Below are positions 1 to 7,699 of a stretch of 64,000 nucleotides of DNA, piece by piece. This DNA is from Candidatus Omnitrophota bacterium (GTDB lineage: Bacteria; Hinthialibacterota; Hinthialibacteria; Hinthialibacterales; JAKPRU01): the NCBI GenBank assembly GCA_029570205.1, contig JAKQSI010000053.1, positions 22,477 to 86,476 of the forward strand, given 5' to 3'. Made by a program: the position numbers and the translations under genes. The notes below the pieces were generated by a model, which saw only the letters and a program-made list of their open reading frames with translations, did no database searches and had not been told where the DNA came from. Position 1 is the first letter of the stretch, and each line of letters begins with the position of its first letter.

Positions 1-1535
1 GGAACCGATTCAAGAAGCGCGGGATTGACCAGGCAGAGATTGATTTTTGCGCGGTGATAAAGATGCGGCGTTTCCGTTGTGTAATCCAGCGAACGCCCTG
101 CGTATGCCGAGCAGACCGGCCCCACAAGATCGGGATTTCGCCACAGGCTGTCGCCATAGACCCTCAATCCGTAGGGCAACGCGGCAGACAAGAACATGCG
201 TCGGATTTCGGTTGTCGCGACCTGGAATGGAAGCCGGGGAGCCATCGTCCCCCAAACGGAAACGTATTTCGAACCGATTTCGGTCAAAGCCGATTGCAAT
301 ACATCCGGTCTGCCTGCGGGTCGGTTGTTCACAGCGGCTCGAACCTCCTGCATCAACACAGAAGTCTCTTTCAGATGTTGTTCCAGGAAAGGTTGATATA
401 AGCGGAATCCCGTTGCTCCCACATAAGCAACATCGGGAAATCCCAGATCGCCGGGCGGCCTGGAGTCATTCGGATTCCACTGCGAAAATCCTGTCGCAAA
501 GTGCAGATGATTGACTTTGCGGAATCCCATGTCTCTCAGTTCATCGACATGCTGTGGTTCCAGTCCCAATGCCAAGTCATAGCATTCGGGATCGACGGGA
601 ATCCGGGTGACAAATGACGGGCGATCCAGGAACCAGAGCACGCGACGGATTCCGGCATTCCCCATGGAACGCAGCTCGGCGTCGGAGAACTTGCTGCTGT
701 AAGCAGCGATGTGATATCCGGGAGTGACACCTCCGCAGGTTTCCACCCAGGCTTTCTCGTTGGGGAAGAAATTCTTCAATCCTTCGGGGCGATCCACAAC
801 CGCAACTGTGCAGCCCAAAGTCTGCGCATCCTGCGTAAATGCCCGGGATATTTCAGCCAGAGAATTGGAAGCGATCACCCAGTGCCTCGAATTGGGGAGA
901 CCGGGATTCGGTGCAGAAGCGGATTCCTTCAATGCGCGAATCCGGTCCGTGATTTTCGCAAGCGTCTCCTTTTCGGAAGGAATCAATCCCCTTCCCGGAA
1001 CCAATATACAATCATGCAGCAGCAGCGAAGGATGTTGTTCCAGCAGTCCCATCAGACCCTCGGCGCATTTCGCCCCGAAGAACAGACAAACACGAGGGTC
1101 GGCTAAGAACGGCCCACATTCCATTCGATTCAGACATTCCCAGAGGAGCTCAATATTTTCCTCACAGAGAATCGCGCGGGTCGGAAATTCCTTGCGCAAC
1201 AGGAATGGAAGAAGGGCTTGCAGGGAATACCCCAATCCGATATTCCATAGAATCACCAGCCCCTGTCCGGGAATGCTTACGTCTTTCCACAGTCGCAGGG
1301 CAGTCTCTCTGGGATTGGGAGGCGGATGCAGCCAATGGTCTCCAAAGGAATCACGGCAGGAAACCACCGTTTCTCCATTCTCCAATGTCGAGATCGAAAT
1401 GGCCGAATCCGCCCCGTCACCCCTTCGTTTCGCGCGAAGATGCGCTTCGAGGCTCGCCGCCAGACGGTCGAACCGACTTGCCAGGAGACGGACATTCCTC
1501 TCTGCCACAGAACAGGAAGAGTTGGGCGAAGTCAC
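1..1535 (-). CDS. CgeB-like glycosyltransferase with Maf-like N-terminal domain, 3' end cut by window edge
   Basis: An open frame of about 511 codons runs off the left edge. I chose the GTG whose first base is at 1535, because GGAGG lies 8 nt upstream. A GTG five codons further upstream (1550) is in frame but has no ribosome site. The C-terminal part contains the pattern YG..W (YGDSLW) followed by YHRAKINLCLVNP, which resembles the end of spore-maturation CgeB/YkvP glycosyltransferases. The first 160 residues, with WNIGLGYSLQALLPF followed by an acidic strand end (CEEN), resemble the N-terminal domain of the Maf/MptE-like flagellin glycosylation family. The family assignments are from memory of motifs. 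The substrate is unknown; protein or polysaccharide glycosylation is the likely role. It diverges from the ABC-2 permease at 1659. Confidence 0.6.
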   Translation of the reverse strand, partial: MTSPNSSCSVAERNVRLLASRFDRLAASLEAHLRAKRRGDGADSAISISTLENGETVVSCRDSFGDHWLHPPPNPRETALRLWKDVSIPGQGLVILWNIGLGYSLQALLPFLLRKEFPTRAILCEENIELLWECLNRMECGPFLADPRVCLFFGAKCAEGLMGLLEQHPSLLLHDCILVPGRGLIPSEKETLAKITDRIRALKESASAPNPGLPNSRHWVIASNSLAEISRAFTQDAQTLGCTVAVVDRPEGLKNFFPNEKAWVETCGGVTPGYHIAAYSSKFSDAELRSMGNAGIRRVLWFLDRPSFVTRIPVDPECYDLALGLEPQHVDELRDMGFRKVNHLHFATGFSQWNPNDSRPPGDLGFPDVAYVGATGFRLYQPFLEQHLKETSVLMQEVRAAVNNRPAGRPDVLQSALTEIGSKYVSVWGTMAPRLPFQVATTEIRRMFLSAALPYGLRVYGDSLWRNPDLVGPVCSAYAGRSLDYTTETPHLYHRAKINLCLVNPALLESV

Positions 1536-1658
1536 AATGAGAACCTCCACGTTTTCATGCTAACCGCATCGACAGGAAACGTATAGATACGATTGGCGAA
1601 ACCAATGGGACACATCTTCTCTAATCCTCGCACAATTGCAAAAATGGCGGGGGTGAGA

Positions 1659-2540
1659 ATGATGGAACGAATACAACCTTCCGAACAGGAATTGGAGAAA
1701 AAAAAACCGTCCTTGCGGGCGCGTCTCGCCCATTGGCTTCAATATCGAACCCTGTTGTGGGAGTTTCTCAAGCGGGACCTTCAAGCTCGATATGTCGGCT
1801 CCACCATGGGATTGTTCTGGTCCGTAATCAATCCCATCATCCTCCTGGGCCTCTATACTTTCGTGTTCGGTTTTGTGGTCAAACCGGACTTTACCGGCAG
1901 ATTCATTCCCGATACGTCGACCCCGCTGGATATCGCGCTGTATATTTTCTGCGGTCTCTTGCCCTGGTATTCGTTCCAGGAAGCCATCGTACGCTGTACT
2001 ACCTGCATTGTGGATAATGCGCACCTGATCCGCCAGATCCGATTTCCAGCGAAGATTCTTCCGGCCTACCTGGTGCTGTCCAGCGTGGTCAATCAGATCA
2101 TCGGAACAGTGGTTTTGGTGATCGGCATTTGGCTGATTCGTGGAACCCTGAGCGTGACCATGCTCGCCTTTCCGATCATTCTGCTTTTCCAGAGCATTCT
2201 TGCCTTTGGGCTGGGATTGTTTCTGGCAACCTTGCACGTCTATTTGCGGGACACCGCACCCCTCGTGAGCATCGCCGTAATGATTGTAATGTGGACAACT
2301 CCGATGTTTTACGTGCGGGAAATTCTTCCACCCCGCATCGACACCCTGGTGTTATGCAATCCGTTCTCGCACCTGATTCTGCTGTATCACAACATCTTTC
2401 TGCTGAAAACCTGGCCTTTATGGACGGATTGGCTGTGGATTGTCAATTGGGCGGTGGTTATTTCGATGTCTTTCCTTGCATTTTTCATCGGATATCGTAT
2501 CTTTACAAGATCCCACAGAGAGTTCATCGACGTGATCTAG
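1659..2540 (+). CDS. ABC-2 type polysaccharide/polyol-phosphate export permease
   Basis: About 293 residues with six predicted membrane spans. The block FLKRDLQARYVGS followed by LGLFWS-like residues and NPIILLGLYTFVFGFVV is the classic opening of Wzm/TagG/RfbA export permeases. These work with an ATPase to move undecaprenyl-linked glycan across the inner membrane. The longer frame opens at a TTG (1593), but GGGGGTGAG precedes the ATG-ATG pair at 1659/1662, so the start is set at 1659 (1662 equally possible). No ATP-binding partner (Wzt/TagH/RfbB) lies next to it: upstream is a divergent glycosyltransferase and 150 bp downstream is mgtE. The partner must be elsewhere. Confidence 0.85.
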   Translation: MMERIQPSEQELEKKKPSLRARLAHWLQYRTLLWEFLKRDLQARYVGSTMGLFWSVINPIILLGLYTFVFGFVVKPDFTGRFIPDTSTPLDIALYIFCGLLPWYSFQEAIVRCTTCIVDNAHLIRQIRFPAKILPAYLVLSSVVNQIIGTVVLVIGIWLIRGTLSVTMLAFPIILLFQSILAFGLGLFLATLHVYLRDTAPLVSIAVMIVMWTTPMFYVREILPPRIDTLVLCNPFSHLILLYHNIFLLKTWPLWTDWLWIVNWAVVISMSFLAFFIGYRIFTRSHREFIDVI

Positions 2541-2690
2541 ACGGTTTGTTTGCCTGTTCCGTCGAAAAATCGATAGGGAATACCGTGGAAGATCCTTTAC
2601 CAGAATTGTCGAAGCCGGAACCGCGCCAGGGGAGCATGAATCGTGCTCCGGATATCGCGTGGCCGACCGGCTTATGGAAACGAGACCTTC

Positions 2691-4061
2691 ATGCGTCACC
2701 AGGTACAAGTGCGTACAGCGGAACAAATGACGCACCACCTGCGCAGGCTTCTGCGCGAGGTTGCTCGTCCCCGTCTTGGTTCCTATTTGTCTGCCTACCA
2801 TAGCGCCGATCTGGCCTCCGCGTTTCCCCACCTGGACCCCGAAGAACGTTCCATTCTCTGGAAAAGCCTGGAACCCGCCAAGGCCGGGCGAGTTCTGTCG
2901 CAATGCCCTGAGGAGATTCAGGTCGCGTTTCTCTCGGAGGTCGATCCCCCATTGGTGACACAAATCGTCAGCCAGATGGAGCCGGACGACGCGGCGGATT
3001 TCGTCGAACTCGTCCCGGATGAACGCCGCGCAGAAATCCTCCAGGCCCTTTCTGATGAGGTTACCCGCAAGGTGGAGCAGCTGCTCAATTATCCGCCGGA
3101 CACCGCCGGTGGTCTTATGAGCACCCAATTCATCTCCTTTCCGGAGGGCACAACGGCCGCGGAGGCGATCCGGTCCCTGCGAGAATCTCCACCCCGTAAG
3201 ATTTATTACAATATCTATGTCGTGAACAAGGATGGGGTTCTGCTGGGCTGGTGTACCTGGCAGCAACTGGTGCTGGCTGACCCGCAGACTCGTCTCGAAG
3301 AACTGATCCCCGCCCGCTGCCCATCGGTCGATGCACTCACTCCCCAGGAGGAGGTCGCCCGGCTGGTTGCAAAATACGATATCGCCGCCATCCCCGTGGT
3401 CGATATCGACGGCAAACTGCTGGGCACCATCACCAATGACGATGTTATCGACGTCATCGCCGAGGAAGCCTCGGAGGACATGATGCTCGTCGCGGGCGGC
3501 AGCGAACTGGAACTGCACCAACCGTCCGTTGTGAAATCAGTAGCCTCCCGGATGCCCTGGCTCGCAATCACCTTCGCAGCCGGTTGCATCAACGCTTTTC
3601 TCATGGGACGATTGGAATCGATCACCGTGCCCACAAATCTCGTCGCGATTCTATTTTACGTCCCGATGACCATGGCCATGGGAGGCAACGTCGGTCTTCA
3701 AACATCTACCATGACCATACGACGGCTGGTTCTCGGAGAAACCGATTTGGGAACCTTATTCATGGATCTCTGGCGCGAATTGAGGGTCGGTCTTCTTATG
3801 GGAGTGACGTTCGGAATTACTGTGGGGACTGTCGCCGGATACATCCTTCCTTCGCGCGATCCGACTTTGGGAATGGTCGTTGGATTGGCGCTGTTTCTTG
3901 CTGTGACAGCTTCCGCTCTGATGGGTGCGATTGTCCCGATCGCATTTCACAAGTTCTCTGTCGATCCCGCGGTGGCTTCCAGCCCCCTGGTCACCGCCGT
4001 AAACGATCTCACCTCACTGACAATCTACGTCACCATCGCCTTTCTGCTGTTGAATCATTAG
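2691..4061 (+). CDS. mgtE: Magnesium transporter MgtE
   Basis: 456 residues, the normal size for MgtE. Order: cytosolic helical N domain (to about residue 130, with EPDDAADFVELVPDERR), two CBS domains (about 135-255, including LLGTITNDDVIDVI), then five membrane spans from about residue 275 to the end. The signature GNVGLQTSTMTIRRL lies in the membrane domain. The family forms a dimeric magnesium-gated channel. The start is the ATG at 2691; an upstream in-frame GTG at 2643 would add 16 residues with no family resemblance. It converges with the HDOD gene, the two stops overlapping by 4 bp. The 150 bp leader is too short and unstructured for a recognisable magnesium riboswitch. Confidence 0.95.
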   Translation: MRHQVQVRTAEQMTHHLRRLLREVARPRLGSYLSAYHSADLASAFPHLDPEERSILWKSLEPAKAGRVLSQCPEEIQVAFLSEVDPPLVTQIVSQMEPDDAADFVELVPDERRAEILQALSDEVTRKVEQLLNYPPDTAGGLMSTQFISFPEGTTAAEAIRSLRESPPRKIYYNIYVVNKDGVLLGWCTWQQLVLADPQTRLEELIPARCPSVDALTPQEEVARLVAKYDIAAIPVVDIDGKLLGTITNDDVIDVIAEEASEDMMLVAGGSELELHQPSVVKSVASRMPWLAITFAAGCINAFLMGRLESITVPTNLVAILFYVPMTMAMGGNVGLQTSTMTIRRLVLGETDLGTLFMDLWRELRVGLLMGVTFGITVGTVAGYILPSRDPTLGMVVGLALFLAVTASALMGAIVPIAFHKFSVDPAVASSPLVTAVNDLTSLTIYVTIAFLLLNH

Positions 4062-4933
4062 GGATTCGCCGGACCGCGGGGTATCAACAATTCCCCAATC
4101 GAAGCGATGTGCTGATCCAACTCGGCGGCAACCCGGTCCAGTATCTCCCGGGTGATTTGTTTCTGCTCCGTCGCTGTCCTGTCCAGCGGATACTGAAGCT
4201 GCCTAAGCTCCACACCGTATCCCCGCTCGATCACCATGACATCCGCCGCATGAACAATCACGGTCACCAGGGAACCTTCCGGAGTCACGGAAGGATAATG
4301 GTGATTTTGAATGGCATCCACCAACTCATGCGGGAAGTTCCAGCGATCCGCAAGAGCGGCGCCGACCTCCGGATGCGTGTAACCCAGGGTCTGCTGTTCC
4401 GCCTCCAGCAGGCTCAGATTCGCCCGGGTCATCAGTTCAATCAAAGTGGATTCGGTATCCTTGATCTGGCGATGAATCACAACCTTTCCGATATCGCGAA
4501 GCAAGCCGGCTGTGAACGCCGTGTCGTGAAGGCTTGGACGGATGTGGTAAGCAATCTGCTGACTGGCAACGGCACACGCAAACGAATTCGTCCAGAGTCC
4601 GCCCGCGCCGTGCCCGTAAATTGTTCGGTCACTCCCCAGGAGATCGCAGATTGTGCAGGTCAACACAAGATTCCGCACGGTGTGGAAACCCAGATACATG
4701 ATCGCCTGGCTGAGAGAGGAGATCACGCGAGGTAATCCATAATACGCCGAATTGCAGAGACGAAGGATGTTGCCGGTCAGACCCGGATCCTGCGAGATCA
4801 CCCCTGTCAGCTGATTCGCGGTCACATCCGCATCACGCGTCATCCGCATCACGCGAACGGCCACATCCGGCAGAGCGGGAATTTCCTTGACATTCTTGAA
4901 AATTGCTTCAAATCGGGATTCTTCTCTGCTCAT
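4058..4933 (-). CDS. HDOD-domain signalling protein
   Basis: 291 residues, mostly a single HDOD domain. Visible hallmarks are the N-terminal LPDVAVRVMRMTRD segment, ISQDPGLTGNILRLCNSAYYG and FTAGLLRDIGK. In a true HD hydrolase the last motif reads HD; here it is RD, as is usual for HDOD proteins, which are thought to have lost hydrolase activity. Members act as scaffolds in two-component and c-di-GMP signalling. I set the start at the ATG at 4933 rather than the TTG 60 bases upstream. No clear ribosome site precedes either. Single gene, between mgtE (convergent) and an HU gene. Confidence 0.85.
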   Translation of the reverse strand: MSREESRFEAIFKNVKEIPALPDVAVRVMRMTRDADVTANQLTGVISQDPGLTGNILRLCNSAYYGLPRVISSLSQAIMYLGFHTVRNLVLTCTICDLLGSDRTIYGHGAGGLWTNSFACAVASQQIAYHIRPSLHDTAFTAGLLRDIGKVVIHRQIKDTESTLIELMTRANLSLLEAEQQTLGYTHPEVGAALADRWNFPHELVDAIQNHHYPSVTPEGSLVTVIVHAADVMVIERGYGVELRQLQYPLDRTATEQKQITREILDRVAAELDQHIASIGELLIPRGPANP

Positions 4934-5054
4934 CGCGTTTTTTGGATCCGTACAAATATCTGTGGAACTCACACAGGAAATCGGAGTGGTCAATCAGTCG
5001 GGAATCTGCCGGTCAACACCCGCCAAACTGGTCTGGAAAAACAGGAATCCGCGC

Positions 5055-5357
5055 TTACCGCTCTTCCCTGGGGGTCTCCGCATTGATCCGCTCTTTCATC
5101 AACTGGCCCGGTTTGAAGCTGATGTGACGTTTGGCCGGAACGGTAATGATCTCACTCGTCTTCGGATTCCTCGCTTTTCGTTCGGGAGTGCTCTTCACCT
5201 TAAAAATACCGAAATTGCGGATTTCGATGTTGCCGTCACGCGACAGACCTTCGCACATCGCATCGAACATCGTCTGCACAATCTCTTTGACACTGGCGAG
5301 ATCAAAACCGGTCTTGGCTGCGACCTCTTTCACAATATCCTTTTTTGTGCTTGTCAT
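5055..5357 (-). CDS. HU/IHF-family DNA-binding protein (copy 1)
   Basis: 100 residues. The fold is clear: helical dimerisation half (TKKDIVKEVAAKTGF), then RNFGIFKVKSTPERKARNP, the beta-arm with the conserved RxxRNPxT core, and the C-terminal helix with KPGQLMKERI. HU/IHF dimers bend DNA and organise the nucleoid. The ATG at 5357 is preceded by GGGAGTGG with a 5 nt gap; a GTG three codons upstream would lie inside that site. A promoter and a perfect inverted repeat lie 60-110 bp upstream. A second paralogue is at 12334-12648. Confidence 0.95.
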   Translation of the reverse strand: MTSTKKDIVKEVAAKTGFDLASVKEIVQTMFDAMCEGLSRDGNIEIRNFGIFKVKSTPERKARNPKTSEIITVPAKRHISFKPGQLMKERINAETPREER

Positions 5358-5415
5358 ATCTGCCACTCCCGGAACGTCTTTACGTCCGTGCGTTCTTGTG
5401 TTCCGATTCCCCCAT

Positions 5416-5445
5416 ACTTTAGCCGATTCATAGGGATCAGGTCAA
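5416..5445 (-). promoter_or_regulatory. Putative sigma-70-type promoter of the HU gene
   Basis: On the minus strand TTGACC (5440-5445) is followed after 18 nt by TAAAGT (5416-5421), about 60 bp upstream of the HU start. This is a pattern match only. The -35 box lies inside the inverted repeat at 5440-5468. Confidence 0.45.
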
Positions 5446-5468
5446 GCGATAAGTTTAGTCGCTTGACC
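5440..5468. repeat. Perfect 10-bp inverted repeat overlapping the HU -35 box
   Basis: GGTCAAGCGA (5440-5449) and TCGCTTGACC (5459-5468) are exact inverted copies separated by 9 nt. There is no T-run after it on either strand, so it is a poor terminator for the sensor gene. An operator for a dimeric regulator is more likely, given its overlap with the promoter. Confidence 0.6.
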
Positions 5469-5531
5469 ATCTTATGCAACAAAATCAGGTTGGACAAGCG
5501 CAAGACCCCCCAAATCGAAGATGAAATGCGC

Positions 5532-7553
5532 TCAGGTTCTTGCAGCCGGGGATTTCACGGAAGGGGGCCGTCGCCCGCTTGATCCCCAGGAACGTGTCAG
5601 GTAGTTGCGGATAAGGCGGTTGATCCGGACCTCCGAATCCTTGAAACTCGGCGCCCGGCCCGATACACCGTGATCTCCACCGGGGGGAAAAATCCACCGG
5701 ACACAAAGAGGGGAAACTTCACCCTGGCGCAGGTCAAGCCGACATCCCAGCAACATCCGCAGAATGCAGATACCGACAATTTTAACCTGCTTCTGAAGCG
5801 GCCATGCGCCTTGTTCTCCCCCCTCCACAGGCACAATCAGGTCGGTCCGATCGTTTCCGATCGCTCGCAGAACCGACCGCGCCTGCGGGGAGAGGTCCAT
5901 GCCCATTTCAAATCTCAAAACAACTCCGCCGGAAGTAGGATTGTCAATAAAAAGATCCACGGGCGATGTCGAGCCTTCCTCCTCCGCCAAATCCAGAAGA
6001 ACCTCGATCAGGAGATCCAACACCTGCCCCAGAACCGTATCAACTGTCCAAACCGACGACTCGTTTCGTGAGGAATGAAACCGAATGGAAATCATGCGAG
6101 AAAAGAGGTCCGCCGCTTGCAGATGCCGTCCAAGCCAGGGGCCGATCGGCAGCGGCCCGAAATCGCTTGGTTCCAGGCCCCCTACCTGCCTCAAGGCCGA
6201 AAGACGCGCCAGCACATCCACATGACTGTCAAGTAACTCCCAAATTACAGGGACTTCCGGCAGGTTCTTACGCTCACTCAGAATTGCGGACAACCACGGC
6301 AATAATTCATGGAATAAAAATCGCTCCGTGAGGGGCGCAAGCCAGTCCCGGCTGCCTGGAGTATCCTCCATCCGCAAGAGCAGCAAAACATAAACAAGCC
6401 CATCCTCTTCGCGGCGCAAAACAATGGCTGTAGCCCGGCCCGTGGTACGCCCGCCCCGAAGCGGGTCCGGAACTTCCCACGTACATGCATCGCGATCCGG
6501 CCCCGACTGGCCTGCCACTCGTTTCACCAGACGAATCAGCGTTTCCTCCGTCAACACTCCCCCCTCTTGCCCCAACAGGTGCATCCATCTCTCCGCTACC
6601 GAATTCTGTGCAAGAATACTCCCTTTCCCATCCGTCAATACCGCGCCATCGGAGGTACTCTCGAACAGCTGCTGAAACGCATACATCGCCATCTCGTGTT
6701 CCCGCTCCGAATTCTCAGACTCCTGGGTAGAATGCGCTTGCAGCTCGTGGTAGCTGGATTCGGTTTGTCTCAGGCTGTCTTCTAAGATCACAACACGCTT
6801 TTGCTGTTGTGCCAGTCCATCAAGGACCCGGTTCACTTGTTCACCCAAATCGGCCAACTCGTTCGGCAAAGCGGCCGTGTTGACTCGCCCCCGGAATCCG
6901 CTGTTGATGATATAACGAAGGCGGTCCGCCGTTTCCACAACTCGTGCAGACAGAGTCGTCCGATACATTAGCACGCCCAGGAGAATCCCCAGAAAACCCA
7001 CGGAAGCAGCCACAAATGCGGTCTGAACCAAAAGACGATTCACAATCTCACGGACACGACGATTGTCCCAGAGAATCCGCAACTTCCCCCAATAACTTCC
7101 GTCCGGCGTTCGAACCGAGTAGAACGCTTCCCACCGGGACGGAAAAACAAACGGCTCCTCGCTCGCAAGGACTTCCTGCGAAGAAAGGTCCTCTCGCCAC
7201 GGACCGACCGTTCCTTGACCTTCGTCGTTCTCCGACGGAACACTGGAGGCATCCACTTTGCCGTACTTGTCGATCAGGGAAATCTCGCGAATGTAAGTAT
7301 GAATGCCCGCCAATTCACACAAAACCCGTTCGTTCGCTTGCTGGACTGAGGGATCGACAGGGTCCTGGGAAACGGTGAGTCGGTTCGCCGTCGATTCCGC
7401 CAACAACAAAACCTCCTCGCGGAACGTCTTCCCCTCCTCTGCATAAACTCTCCAGGAAAGAATCACCCCCGTCAGCGTTACAGCCAGCGCTGCCGCCAAT
7501 CCTAACTGAAACGAGAAACGGAGCCCCTGGTTCATTTGCTTGGTGCGCGCCAT
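5532..7553 (-). CDS. Membrane-bound PAS-containing sensor with degenerate histidine-kinase C terminus
   Basis: 673 residues. Membrane spans at about 14-36 and 176-197 bracket a periplasmic sensor domain of about 140 residues. A HAMP-like stretch follows (about 200-250), then a coiled coil (about 250-285) and a PAS-like domain beginning near YAFQQLFESTSDGAVLTDG. The last 270 residues have the layout of a kinase core. I cannot find a phosphoacceptor H-box, an N-box or clear glycine boxes; only FEMGMDLSPQAR sits where a DxGxG motif is expected. It is therefore probably not an active kinase, or it is very diverged. No response regulator is adjacent. Start ATG at 7553. Confidence 0.65.
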   Translation of the reverse strand: MARTKQMNQGLRFSFQLGLAAALAVTLTGVILSWRVYAEEGKTFREEVLLLAESTANRLTVSQDPVDPSVQQANERVLCELAGIHTYIREISLIDKYGKVDASSVPSENDEGQGTVGPWREDLSSQEVLASEEPFVFPSRWEAFYSVRTPDGSYWGKLRILWDNRRVREIVNRLLVQTAFVAASVGFLGILLGVLMYRTTLSARVVETADRLRYIINSGFRGRVNTAALPNELADLGEQVNRVLDGLAQQQKRVVILEDSLRQTESSYHELQAHSTQESENSEREHEMAMYAFQQLFESTSDGAVLTDGKGSILAQNSVAERWMHLLGQEGGVLTEETLIRLVKRVAGQSGPDRDACTWEVPDPLRGGRTTGRATAIVLRREEDGLVYVLLLLRMEDTPGSRDWLAPLTERFLFHELLPWLSAILSERKNLPEVPVIWELLDSHVDVLARLSALRQVGGLEPSDFGPLPIGPWLGRHLQAADLFSRMISIRFHSSRNESSVWTVDTVLGQVLDLLIEVLLDLAEEEGSTSPVDLFIDNPTSGGVVLRFEMGMDLSPQARSVLRAIGNDRTDLIVPVEGGEQGAWPLQKQVKIVGICILRMLLGCRLDLRQGEVSPLCVRWIFPPGGDHGVSGRAPSFKDSEVRINRLIRNYLTRSWGSSGRRPPSVKSPAART

Positions 7554-7586
7554 TTCGATTGGTATACGACCTTCCCACCCTCATAT

Positions 7587-7631
7587 AAAATGAAAAAGAG
7601 GGGCATGACTCGTTATCGGAGTATGCCCCTC
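7587..7631 (-). terminator. Intrinsic terminator of the large secreted-protein gene
   Basis: Read on the minus strand, GAGGGGCAT pairs perfectly with ATGCCCCTC (arms 7623-7631 and 7598-7606, 16 nt loop) and is followed directly by TTTTTCATTTT. It sits 70 bp after the stop of the gene ending at 7700 and before the sensor gene. Confidence 0.85.
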
Positions 7632-7699
7632 GCTATATAGTCATGAATAACAGAACCGATTGCCGGATCGCGCTAAGAGAATCGACACCCGACCATTTC

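Noticed and set aside
2541-2690. Magnesium-sensing riboswitch before mgtE.
   Set aside because: The 150-bp gap is short and I see no M-box core or terminator hairpin.
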